This document shows positions 26,281-34,624 of a stretch of DNA of 64,000 nucleotides, in pieces; the stretch's first letter is position 1, and each line of letters starts with the position of its first letter. The DNA comes from Deltaproteobacteria bacterium (lineage in GTDB: Bacteria; Desulfobacterota; Desulfobacteria; Desulfobacterales; Desulfatirhabdiaceae): the NCBI GenBank assembly GCA_016219185.1, contig JACRBZ010000095.1:61748-125747 (forward strand). The letters run 5' to 3'. Below the pieces are notes generated by a model, which saw only the letters and a program-made list of their open reading frames with translations, was not told the origin of the DNA and did not search any database. A program made the translations under genes and the position numbers.

Positions 26281-26693
26281 AAAATTGGGCAGATGATGAC
26301 AATTATTTGACAGATTAAGCAGATGTAATTATTTGGGCTTCTCCTGTTATTTAACAATTTGTTCATTTCCTTACCGCCCGCCAGGCTTTGTGCCCAGCCA
26401 TCGATTGTCTGTGATTCCTCGAATATTGTTACTGGCTGCAAAAAACCGCAATTTATTCTCCATGTTAAGATATTTACCCACACCTTGTATTAATATAATA
26501 AACAGCATTGCAAATTGTTCAATAATCATGATACTGGTTGATTCAGCCCCAATGACGATTCCCTGTCTTCGCCTTCCGATGCCGTTTGGGGCGACAGCGC
26601 TCTGTTGCAGAATCGGTGATGAGGTTTTCTTTTAAGCCTTGGAATTTCCCCATGTTATTATTTGGGAGTATCTCAGGGTGCGGACATTGTTAA

Positions 26694-26723
26694 TTGACAA
26701 AAAATATTTAGATATGATATAAT
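26694..26723 (+). promoter_or_regulatory. Near-consensus sigma-70 promoter for the roadblock module
   Basis: TTGACA (26694-26699) and TATAAT (26718-26723) are both perfect hexamers separated by 18 bases, in an A/T-rich context. The start codon of the DUF4388 gene is 92 bases after the -10 box, leaving an untranslated leader of about 85 bases. This suggests strong constitutive expression unless a repressor acts. Confidence 0.72.
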
Positions 26724-26814
26724 GATTATAAATTATTTTTTAAATATTTATGAAGAAAATGCCTGCACAAGGGGAAGTATAAGCGATAATATAATAATAT
26801 AAGGAGTTTATCCT

Positions 26815-27519
26815 ATGGCAAAAATCGTATCGATGCAAAAAAAAGATAGCAATTTTGTATCCGGGCTGCCGCTTACCGCATTTTTGCAAATGCTTGAGCA
26901 GGAGCAACAAACTTGTTCTCTGTTTGTGAGTGCCGAGGATAAGAGCGGAATTCTCTTTATTAAAGAGGGAGAACTCATTGATGCGGTTGCCGACGATGTT
27001 ATTGGCATAGAAGCGGCCAATATCATTCTGTCATGGAAAGATGCAACCATTGAGATGACCGATGCCGAAGAGAGAACGCGGAAAATTCACACACCCTTAA
27101 CGCACATTATCCTTCAGGCTGCAGTAAAGCAGGACGAAGCACTGTCCGGCACACCGCAACAAATCACCGAACCCAAGACGCAATCTCCGAAATCGAAGGT
27201 ATCTCGCCTTATCGAGAAGTTTCAGTCAATCGCAGGCATACGTCAATACTATTTGTTGAACCTTCAGGGTGAGATGATCATCCAGTCGGGTCAGAATTGG
27301 AAAATGGGGGATTTTATTGCCTACTGCATCCTTACCGGCAGTCAGATTCGAAAAAATCTCAATGCCAAGGGTCCCAGCCGTATTCTTCTCTCTTTGAAAA
27401 CAGGTCAGAATCTGCTGATCTTCTCCGGTGCCGGCATGATTATCGGTCTGCTTCTCAATCAAAATGTTTCCGCGGACAATATCCTTGAGCAGCTCAAACC
27501 TGCTCTGGGTGCGGAATAA
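26815..27519 (+). CDS. DUF4388 plus roadblock/LC7-like domain protein
   Basis: A 234-residue cytoplasmic protein. The N-terminal half (about 15-105: GLPLTAFLQMLEQEQQTCSL, GILFIKEGELIDAV) is a DUF4388/PATAN-type domain found in bacterial signalling proteins. The C-terminal half (about 125-230: IAGIRQYYLLNLQGEMIIQSG, NLLIFSGAGMIIGLLL) looks like a roadblock/LC7 fold, which forms dimers that regulate small GTPases such as MglA. AAGGAG lies eight bases before the ATG. First gene of a three-gene unit ending at a strong terminator. No GTPase gene is present in the window. Confidence 0.75.
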   Translation: MAKIVSMQKKDSNFVSGLPLTAFLQMLEQEQQTCSLFVSAEDKSGILFIKEGELIDAVADDVIGIEAANIILSWKDATIEMTDAEERTRKIHTPLTHIILQAAVKQDEALSGTPQQITEPKTQSPKSKVSRLIEKFQSIAGIRQYYLLNLQGEMIIQSGQNWKMGDFIAYCILTGSQIRKNLNAKGPSRILLSLKTGQNLLIFSGAGMIIGLLLNQNVSADNILEQLKPALGAE

Positions 27520-27646
27520 TTCTTGTCCCGTCTGTCAGGCCTTGCTGACCGACGAATTTTCCAGGATGTAAAAGGCTTCTTATTTGCGTGATAGATAACG
27601 ACGGTGATATCAATTAATTGTGCCCTTAATTTGGTGCTAACGAGGT

Positions 27647-28285
27647 ATGGGTGTATATATGAAAGATGTTCTTAATGAAATAGCTGTGTTGCCCGGTGTT
27701 GTCGGCTCCTGCCTTTTCAACAAGGAAAGAGGTCAGATTTGTTCCGGGCTGCCGCCTTCGTTTACGGATGAGTCGGTTCTGACCATTGCGAATCGCGTGA
27801 CCCGGCTGGTTCAGATGGGCGGTATGGTTGATATGGATGTCCAGACCATCGCTTTGCGGTATGATATATATACCATTATGACCATGCCGGTGGACAGTGA
27901 TACACTGCTGGTGATTGCCTGTGAGTCGCGGAGCAACTGTTCGCTTATCGCTACAACCATTTCCATGCTGGCCGGGGAATTACAAAGCAGATTGGCCAAG
28001 GAGTTCGCATCCGTCCCCGAAGCAAAAGAGACTGCCGCTAAGCCCGATAATGGCAAGGAGGCTGAAAGGACGGCGTCACAGCTCAAACAGATTCGCGGTG
28101 CGCTTGCCTTTGTCGTCGGTCCGATGGCGGATATGGTTTTTGATGACAATGTGGCTCTCTGGACCCAAAAAAAACCTGCCAGTTCGTCCCGTCTCCCGGA
28201 GCTGATAGAAATGCTTGCCGCTGAGATTGACGATGATTCGGCTGTCGAGTTCAAGAAAAAGGTCAACGAAGTTCTTTTTAAATAA
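27647..28285 (+). CDS. Roadblock/LC7 domain protein
   Basis: A 212-residue protein. Residues about 5-110 match a roadblock/LC7 fold (LNEIAVLPGVVGSCLFNKER, TMPVDSDTLLVIAC). A charged Ala/Lys-rich linker follows, then a small helical C-terminal domain (LAFVVGPMADMVFDDNVALW, LPELIEMLAAEIDD) that I cannot name with certainty. Start choice is uncertain: the ATG at 27647 has GAGG too close, and the ATG at 27659 is the alternative. It is 127 bases after the DUF4388 gene and 50 bases before the Cache-HAMP gene, and is probably cotranscribed with both. Confidence 0.72.
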   Translation: MGVYMKDVLNEIAVLPGVVGSCLFNKERGQICSGLPPSFTDESVLTIANRVTRLVQMGGMVDMDVQTIALRYDIYTIMTMPVDSDTLLVIACESRSNCSLIATTISMLAGELQSRLAKEFASVPEAKETAAKPDNGKEAERTASQLKQIRGALAFVVGPMADMVFDDNVALWTQKKPASSSRLPELIEMLAAEIDDDSAVEFKKKVNEVLFK

Positions 28286-28335
28286 CAAGTTATATGATGA
28301 GTTAAGTTTTTGTATTGAAAAAGGAACAATGCTAA

Positions 28336-29688
28336 ATGTTCGCAACAATGAAACTTCGATTAAAATTGGTTATCATCGGATGTCTGCTTGTTGTTCTTCC
28401 TCAGACGATCGTCGGCGTCATAACTTTTTTTCAGAACAGATCGACTCTGAAGTTTACCATCGATGAGACGATACGCCAGGCATACGCCGATCTTGACTAC
28501 AAATTGAAATCTTTTCACAGTTTGATTGCATCCCATCAGGAGGTCAACGAGAAGGACGTAAAGAGTGCTTTGAATGTCGCCCGTGAATATGTTTTTCACG
28601 GCGGCGGGTTTTCGTTGGATGAAAGAATGGTGAACTGGGATGCGATAAATCAATCCTCTTTTGCATCTTCAAAACAAGAACTGCCCCGGATGAAACTGGG
28701 GAATTCCTGGCTCGGGCAGATAAGCGACCCGGCGACCCCTGTGCCCGTGGTTGATCGGGTTCAGGAGACCCTTTCCGTGACCTGCACGATTTTTCAGCGG
28801 ATGAATGTTTCCGGGGACATGCTTCGGGTTGCCACAAACGTTATTAAAAAAGATGGAACCCGTGCTATCGGAACCTTCCTTCCCAGCGTTGAGCCGGACG
28901 GGAAGCCCAATCCGGTGATCGCTGCGATCATAAAAGGAGAAACATTTACCGGCAGGTCCTATGTGGTTAATAACTGGTATGTCGCTGCATATGAGCCCAT
29001 TCGGGATGCCGGTAATAAAATCATCGGCATGCTTTATGTGGGAATACCGATAGAAAGGCTAAAGAGCCTCAGGCAGTCGATTCAGGATATTCAGGTGGGC
29101 AAAACCGGCTATGCCTGGGTTCTGGACAGCAAAGGCTATTATGTGATTTCGAAAGACGGCAAGCGGGATGGCGAAGATATCTCAGCCACCAAAGACGAGA
29201 ACGGAAACCTGTTTGTCATGGAGCTGGTTAGCAAGGCAAAAACCCTGAAACCCGGTGAAATTGGTGAACTGCATTATCCCTGGAAAAATATAGGTGAGCC
29301 CAAGGCGCGGATGAAGGTATCCAGATTCATTTATTATGCGCCGTGGGACTGGGTTATCGGTGTGGGCACCTACACGGATGAATTTATGGACACGGCCACA
29401 AGACTCGAAGCTTCCGCCAATCAAAGCAGTATTATTTTGCTTTCTGTTCTGATCGTTTCTTTGGTAGCGGCTGTTCTGATATGGATGGTAGTTGCAAAAC
29501 GGATTACGCAGCCGATTATCATGCTGACCGATGCAGCCGAGAGAATGAGTATGGGCGACCTTTCCATGAAGATCGAGACCCTTTCAAAGGATGAAATCGG
29601 GACTCTCGCCAAGGCGATAAAACGCATGCAAAACAGCCTGAAAATGGCAATGGATAGAATGCAGAAGCAAAAGCAAAAACAGGCTTAG
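28336..29688 (+). CDS. Cache-HAMP membrane sensor lacking an output domain
   Basis: A 450-residue membrane protein. TM1 is at about 10-32, a large periplasmic Cache (Cache 3/Cache 2 fusion type) sensor spans about 35-350 (GRSYVVNNWYVAAYEPI, GKTGYAWVLDSKGYYVIS, WDWVIGVGTYTDEF), TM2 is at about 365-390, and a HAMP domain follows at about 390-440 (ITQPIIMLTDAAERMSMGDL). Such architecture normally continues into a methyl-accepting, kinase or cyclase domain. Here the protein ends nine residues after a Met/Gln/Lys-rich helix (MQKQKQKQA), directly followed by a terminator. It is therefore likely to act through partners, plausibly the two roadblock proteins encoded upstream. Confidence 0.83.
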   Translation: MFATMKLRLKLVIIGCLLVVLPQTIVGVITFFQNRSTLKFTIDETIRQAYADLDYKLKSFHSLIASHQEVNEKDVKSALNVAREYVFHGGGFSLDERMVNWDAINQSSFASSKQELPRMKLGNSWLGQISDPATPVPVVDRVQETLSVTCTIFQRMNVSGDMLRVATNVIKKDGTRAIGTFLPSVEPDGKPNPVIAAIIKGETFTGRSYVVNNWYVAAYEPIRDAGNKIIGMLYVGIPIERLKSLRQSIQDIQVGKTGYAWVLDSKGYYVISKDGKRDGEDISATKDENGNLFVMELVSKAKTLKPGEIGELHYPWKNIGEPKARMKVSRFIYYAPWDWVIGVGTYTDEFMDTATRLEASANQSSIILLSVLIVSLVAAVLIWMVVAKRITQPIIMLTDAAERMSMGDLSMKIETLSKDEIGTLAKAIKRMQNSLKMAMDRMQKQKQKQA

Positions 29689-30077
29689 CCTGTTGTATAA
29701 TAAATCAAAGTTTTAACCCGAAAAGGCCTGGAGAAGTTCTCATCCAGGCCTTTTTAATTGGTGGTTGGGACAACTACCGGGGATATATGAAATAGTGTGA
29801 TTTGATGGCTTGGATCATTGTCTGATACAGATAATTGCGGATTGGCCGGTCAGAGAGCGAAATTGACCGGCTTGGCTGGATACTTTGGCTTGCTGGTTTC
29901 CACTGCTTTGGCTCCGGCCGAAGGGCGAAGGACTTTATGCTCTGGCCACCCGAGAAGATAGGAAACACTAATTGCCCCAGACCGCTCCTGCAAATGGATG
30001 GTAAAATTACATAAACCTCATCCAGGATCAGGTTGTCCAGAGATGGGTGAAACTTCTGGTTTCGGCTGACTCAGAGC
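29689..30077. other. Intergenic region between convergent roadblock module and PstS-like gene
   Basis: After the terminator, about 320 bp contain no gene I recognise. A hairpin with an 8-bp perfect stem (GCCGGTCA 29845-29852 / TGACCGGC 29864-29871) is present. On the minus strand a frame stays open for about 90 codons but has no ribosome site and no family features. It may be a decayed element. Confidence 0.45.
29721..29755 (+). terminator. Strong intrinsic terminator after the Cache-HAMP gene
   Basis: AAAAGGCCTGGA (29721-29732) pairs with TCCAGGCCTTTTT (29743-29755) around a 10-base loop, ending in a T-run, 33 bases after the stop codon. The symmetric A- and T-tracts mean it could also act on transcripts from the other strand. 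It marks the end of the DUF4388-roadblock-Cache unit. Confidence 0.9.
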
Positions 30078-30878
30078 TTATTTCACTGTCCAGTCTTTGA
30101 CCACCGCCTTGTTTATGAATTTTTGACCGTCGCCGCGGATATAATCCAGCACTTTTGACATGCTGTAAGGAATCTCGCCTTTTGTAATCAGGATGATGGG
30201 TCGTTCCAATAGAGGAATTTCCGGTGCTAAAACGGTTTCGTCAGCCAAAGAAACAAACGACAGCCCAATTGCTCCGGGAGTTGCCACTACTTTTGCCTTT
30301 AGATCCGGTGCCGTTGAAGCTTCCAGAACACTCTTCGCATAGGGCTCTCCATCCATCATTTCCTTCTGAAATACTGCGTTCGTTCCGGAGGTCCCCTTTG
30401 CATATACTATTTTGATCGGAATGTCCGCTCCCCCGACCTCCTTCCAGTTCGTGATTTTCCCTGTAAAAATTCCTTTGAGCTGATCTTTTGAAAGTTTTTT
30501 CACCTGGGTGCCCTTATTGGCGATCACCTTAATAATGCCTCTGCCGATTTCTTGATATTTATATTCAGCAGGAGTGCTGGGCTTATATCCTTCTTTTACC
30601 ATCATCGTCATCCAATCCTGAAAGCTAATCCCTCCCACGGCAGCCATCAAAAGGTCATTGTCCAGAGATCTCAAAGCGGCTGAAGGCCCGTCAAGAACCA
30701 GCACCAGTTTAACACCCGTGCTCTTCTCCATCGGTTCCATTATTTTATAAAAAATATCTTCTGTTGCCGAGCCTCCGACTCCGATTTTAACTTCCTCGGC
30801 AAAAACAAGGGGGGTTCCCAGAATCATTAATAAACCCAGAATACAAACCGAACGTGTCGCTGTTCTTGTGACCGACAT
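30078..30878 (-). CDS. PstS-like periplasmic phosphate/oxyanion-binding protein
   Basis: A 266-residue protein with a Sec signal peptide (hydrophobic SVCILGLLMILGTPLVFA, then EEVKIG) and a PstS-like binding fold. Typical segments are GGSATEDIFYKIMEPMEKSTG, LKGIFTGKITNWKEVGG and KGTSGTNAVFQKEM, which form the anion-binding loops. It should bind phosphate or a related solute in the periplasm, yet no PstCAB transporter is nearby. The ATG at 30878 is chosen because AAGGAG lies seven bases upstream; an earlier ATG at 30905 lacks one. It follows the CoA-transferase/GNAT gene after 58 bases. Confidence 0.82.
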   Translation of the reverse strand: MSVTRTATRSVCILGLLMILGTPLVFAEEVKIGVGGSATEDIFYKIMEPMEKSTGVKLVLVLDGPSAALRSLDNDLLMAAVGGISFQDWMTMMVKEGYKPSTPAEYKYQEIGRGIIKVIANKGTQVKKLSKDQLKGIFTGKITNWKEVGGADIPIKIVYAKGTSGTNAVFQKEMMDGEPYAKSVLEASTAPDLKAKVVATPGAIGLSFVSLADETVLAPEIPLLERPIILITKGEIPYSMSKVLDYIRGDGQKFINKAVVKDWTVK

Positions 30879-30936
30879 AGTACTTATCTCCTTAATTGTT
30901 AACAATATTTGATGCCCATATAAGGCAATTCACTTA

Positions 30937-32796
30937 TCACTCTGTAGCAAAGGGAATGACCAGGTGAAAAACCCCGGCTTCCAGATGCGCCTTTACCGGC
31001 AGGCCACGTTTTTGAAAAACATGCATCATGCCGGTATTTGAGAATAATACATCAGCAACAAATCCCTTGACGCCGCGTTCCCTGGCCAGCCGAATCAGCA
31101 TGCTGTATAGAAACGAGGCAATCCCGAGCCGCTGGTACTTTTCGTCAACCACAAAAACGATTTCTGCAAATGCACTGTTTGGAATCTTTATATATCGCGC
31201 CTCGGCGATGATGCAACCATTTTTTTCTTCTCCGGTCAGCCCGACGATGGACATGATCTGGTTCCAGTCCACATTGACATATTCCTGCATTTGCGTATGC
31301 GGCATGCTACGGACAGTATGAAAATACCGGTAGAAAACCGCTTCGTCTGAAAACCGGTAAAACAGGTGCCGCATGCCTTCCTCATCAGAGGGTCTGATGG
31401 CTCGGAACCTGATTTTGATGTCGCCTCGGAACGTATGGACGGCGGTGACGTCCGCTGGATAGAGGCGGGCGCTCTCTGCGATGAAAATCTGGTTGGGGTA
31501 AACGATTTTTCGGTTCCTGGCAGCCTCCACAAGGCCGGCCCGGTCGTCGGGGTGGGCAATGTCGATCAGGGCCTGGGCCCGCTCTCTGACGGTACGGCCC
31601 TCCAGATAGGCAACGCCGTATTCCGTGACCACCGCGCTCACGGATTCAAACGCACCGAACTGATTGGGCAGGTCGGCAATGGATGCCAACATGTTCGACT
31701 CTCCGTTCCGGTCCCTGCTGGTCAGGGCAAAGATGGCGCGTCCGCCCTCGGATAGTTCCGCGCCATTGATGAAATCCATGACCTCGGCGGGCCCGGAGGC
31801 CAGATTGCCTTTACCCATGTTCAGTCCGATGCGGCCGTACAAATCCACTTTCCTGGCGGCAATCAAGGTGACAAAACGTGGATTTCGCCCGATGATCAAG
31901 GGGTTGAACACCTTGTCGATTCGCTGGAACTCCACAAGGGGGTTGTTGTCCAACCATTTCAGCAGCTCTTCTGTGCCCAGGGCATAAGACGTCAGCGATT
32001 TTCCGCGATGCGTATCCTTGTATCGATTGGTGACAGCCCCGCTTTTCATCAGATCCATCAGCGGATCCGTAAAAACAGGTGAGTGTATTCCCAGATGCCG
32101 CTTGTTTGTCAGGCATCGGGCCAGCGCATCATAGAAAGGGCCGATGGAAAAAGCCAGGCAGCTTTTGTCTTCAATCAGAGAGGCCACGTGCTGGGCCACC
32201 TGATCCCAGCAGTCATCAGATTTTGAGCGGTCGAAATAAATGGGGGGATCCGTCGAGCGGATCAGGTAATCAAAATCCGTCGTTTGAACAAACGTATCTC
32301 CGAATGTTCTGGGGATCTGCGTGTTGATTTCGCCGATGCGGATCGAGGCTTGTTCCATGGCTTCCCTGGCCACATCAACCGCGATTCCCAGGCTGCAAAA
32401 GCCGGCTTCATTGGGCGATGAAATCTGGACGATGGCAACATCCACGGGTATCTGGCGGGATTCAATCAACTGGGGAATCTTCGCATGCCGGCTGGGGATC
32501 AGGTCCACCCGGCCCTCTTCGATGGCTTCATTGGCCACCCAGCCGGAAAAAAAGGTTTTCAGGCGAAAATTCTGGGATTGAATGGTCTGCAGTGTTACCG
32601 CATCCCCGAAGCTGATCAGTTGAATCAGTTCGAGATCTTGCAGGTTTTTCGCATTAGAAGTCATCAGGTGCCGAACCATGGTCCTGGGTTCAGCCATTGC
32701 TGTTCCCAGGAAAATGAGCATTCCGGGTCTGATCTTCTCAGTCGCAGTTTTCGGTGAAACGACCGCTGATTCCCAGTTGCCGGAAGAAAGTTTCAT
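30937..32796 (-). CDS. Acetyl-CoA hydrolase/CoA-transferase fused to a GNAT acetyltransferase domain
   Basis: A 619-residue fusion. The N-terminal about 430 residues are an acetyl-CoA hydrolase/4-hydroxybutyrate CoA-transferase domain (PGMLIFLGTAMAEPR, GLNMGKGNLASGPAEVMDFI, VVTEYGVAYLEGRTVRERA). The C-terminus (about 455-615) is a GNAT domain (IRFRAIRPSDEEGMRHLFYR and the acetyl-CoA loop DEKYQRLGIASFLY). It could couple acyl-CoA handling to acetylation, or the GNAT part could regulate the transferase. The ATG at 32796 (or the adjacent one at 32799) follows GAGGAG. It is 20 bases after the radical SAM gene. Confidence 0.85.
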   Translation of the reverse strand: MKLSSGNWESAVVSPKTATEKIRPGMLIFLGTAMAEPRTMVRHLMTSNAKNLQDLELIQLISFGDAVTLQTIQSQNFRLKTFFSGWVANEAIEEGRVDLIPSRHAKIPQLIESRQIPVDVAIVQISSPNEAGFCSLGIAVDVAREAMEQASIRIGEINTQIPRTFGDTFVQTTDFDYLIRSTDPPIYFDRSKSDDCWDQVAQHVASLIEDKSCLAFSIGPFYDALARCLTNKRHLGIHSPVFTDPLMDLMKSGAVTNRYKDTHRGKSLTSYALGTEELLKWLDNNPLVEFQRIDKVFNPLIIGRNPRFVTLIAARKVDLYGRIGLNMGKGNLASGPAEVMDFINGAELSEGGRAIFALTSRDRNGESNMLASIADLPNQFGAFESVSAVVTEYGVAYLEGRTVRERAQALIDIAHPDDRAGLVEAARNRKIVYPNQIFIAESARLYPADVTAVHTFRGDIKIRFRAIRPSDEEGMRHLFYRFSDEAVFYRYFHTVRSMPHTQMQEYVNVDWNQIMSIVGLTGEEKNGCIIAEARYIKIPNSAFAEIVFVVDEKYQRLGIASFLYSMLIRLARERGVKGFVADVLFSNTGMMHVFQKRGLPVKAHLEAGVFHLVIPFATE

Positions 32797-32816
32797 CATA
32801 AGCTCCTCGCGCGGTT

Positions 32817-34535
32817 TTAATCCCTGTAAACAGAATCCGGACACTCCGGCTGCCTGCCGATAAACGTGCTTTCAAATCCATCCCCTGGAGCCAGTTTTAA
32901 CGGCGAGCAGTCCTGCGTGTTGCTGCTGTCCAGCCAGGACTCCAATCGCTCCGAATTTTCGATGACGACCTGGTGCGGATGAATGGCCAGGGCCTCATCC
33001 AGATGGAATCTGCTCCCATCGAAATCACGGCGTGCCGCGGCAATGCATGCATATAAATTATGGACCAGTCCCGGCAGGAAAAAACCCAGCTCGACAGCGC
33101 GATGCAGATGCCTTTCGGCGGCATTTGTATTGCCTTCCCTCAGGTAAGCCCGGCACAGGTCCACGTGAAGCGAATGCGTTTCCGGCATTCGGGTTAAGGC
33201 AGCCCGGTAATCCGCAACACCGTATTCCCAGCAGTTCTGAACGCCGGAAATGGTGCTCAGAGACTTTCGAACGCGTTTCTCATCGTCTTTGTCGCCGGCA
33301 AAGCAGGTGAGGCAGAAAAAATTCCGTGTGAAATAAATTTCAGGGGATACCAGTCCGTGCCGCATAAAGATGTCGAATTCTTCCGTGCCCGGATACAGGT
33401 GAAGCTGTGAAAATACAAATTGATTGGGTTTGGCCCGATTGATAAAATCCAGACTCTGGTGGAAGGTTTCCAGGGTTTCTCCCCGGTTTCCGGCCATCAT
33501 GTAATATCGGGTTTGAATGCCGTATTTTTTGGCTGCCTGGGTCACGTCAAAGAGACGTTCCAGAGACAGCCGTTTATTGATATTCTTTAAAATATCGGTT
33601 GAAGCGGACTCCACGCCCATGCTGATCCGGGTGCAACCGGACTGCCGCATCTCAAACAGAAGCGCGTCATCCAGATAGTCCGCCCGGGTATCGCAGCTCC
33701 AGATGAACTCCAGGCGTCTTTTTCGAATGCCTTCACAAATGGCCAGAGCCCTGGACTTGTTTGCCGTGAATGTATCATCCTTGATTGACAATATCCGCTG
33801 ACCCTGCTGATTTACCGCGGTCTCCAGCATATCCAGTACGTATTCCGCGGAATGGAACCGCACCTGTCTTCCCCACATCATTCTGCTGCTGCAAAACGTA
33901 CACTGCATCGGGCATCCGCGGGAGGTCAAAATCGTGTGCAGGTTAAAATAATTGATGGGAGGGGCCAGTGTATCCAAATCCTCAATCTGCTCTCGCGGGG
34001 GACTGAGTTCACACCCGTTGAAAGAACGCCATGCGGTTCCGCAAATCCCCTGAACCGGTTTATTTTCCTGAAGGCATCGAACGATATCCAGAAACGTCTG
34101 TTCGCCCTCACCGATAACAACGGTGTCGATTGCTGGAACATGTTGGAGGGTTTCGATCGGCAGTGCCGTGACATGGGGTCCGCCGACAACAATGTGGGTT
34201 TCGGGATGAATGTTTCGAATGAGCTGAGCCAACATCGCTACTCCGCGCCGGTTTTCCGTCATGCATGAAAGTCCGAACAAATCCGCGTTGAGGCGGCGAA
34301 TGAGATTTTCGATATTCGGCCAGGGAAAGTTGGAAACATTCACGGTCCGGACGCTGAGGCCGCTTCTCATGGCTTGTGCGGCCAGCGACAGCAGGCCGTA
34401 GGGGGCCTGAATAAAATCACCTTCAGTTACGGCAGCGGGATCAACATTGTCCGGAGGTCCTTCTTCAGGAGGGTAGATTGGATCGCCAATCCGTGCAATT
34501 TTCCAGGGCGGAGCATATAACAGGACGATTCGCAT
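32817..34535 (-). CDS. B12-binding-type radical SAM protein with C-terminal TPR-like region
   Basis: A 572-residue protein. An N-terminal cobalamin-binding-type Rossmann domain (1-155, with IVVGGPHVTALP and IGEGEQTFLDI) precedes a radical SAM core with C208-x3-C212-x2-C215 (RGCPMQCTFC). The C-terminal about 120 residues are helical and TPR-like (LHVDLCRAYLREGNTNAAERHLHRAVELG, in part). Such class B proteins often perform methylations or C-C/C-S bond changes on lipids, glycans or natural products. It is encoded between a cell-surface glycosyltransferase and a CoA-transferase, so an envelope substrate is plausible. Its cofactor could come from the cobalamin operon upstream. Confidence 0.85.
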   Translation of the reverse strand: MRIVLLYAPPWKIARIGDPIYPPEEGPPDNVDPAAVTEGDFIQAPYGLLSLAAQAMRSGLSVRTVNVSNFPWPNIENLIRRLNADLFGLSCMTENRRGVAMLAQLIRNIHPETHIVVGGPHVTALPIETLQHVPAIDTVVIGEGEQTFLDIVRCLQENKPVQGICGTAWRSFNGCELSPPREQIEDLDTLAPPINYFNLHTILTSRGCPMQCTFCSSRMMWGRQVRFHSAEYVLDMLETAVNQQGQRILSIKDDTFTANKSRALAICEGIRKRRLEFIWSCDTRADYLDDALLFEMRQSGCTRISMGVESASTDILKNINKRLSLERLFDVTQAAKKYGIQTRYYMMAGNRGETLETFHQSLDFINRAKPNQFVFSQLHLYPGTEEFDIFMRHGLVSPEIYFTRNFFCLTCFAGDKDDEKRVRKSLSTISGVQNCWEYGVADYRAALTRMPETHSLHVDLCRAYLREGNTNAAERHLHRAVELGFFLPGLVHNLYACIAAARRDFDGSRFHLDEALAIHPHQVVIENSERLESWLDSSNTQDCSPLKLAPGDGFESTFIGRQPECPDSVYRD

Positions 34536-34624
34536 CTTCTGATTCTCCCATCTAAAAAGAAAAGGAGGGGGCCTCTCTGGCTAAAACATCGTTTTTGCCG
34601 TGTTCGGCTGCCAGGTGCTTAAGA

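Larger units (their letters stand above)
26026..26814. other. 789-bp AT-rich intergenic region with operator-like repeats
   Basis: No gene with recognisable product was found here. It contains an inverted repeat at 26263-26280, a related TGACAATTATTTGACA at 26297-26312, and a near-consensus sigma-70 promoter for the + strand module at 26694-26723. Its low GC contrasts with the flanks. Short open frames in it show no ribosome sites or family features. Confidence 0.6.

Noticed and set aside
29774..30065. Minus-strand open frame of about 90 codons downstream of the PstS-like gene
   Set aside because: No start or ribosome site and no transposase or other family motifs. Kept only as unexplained intergenic DNA.
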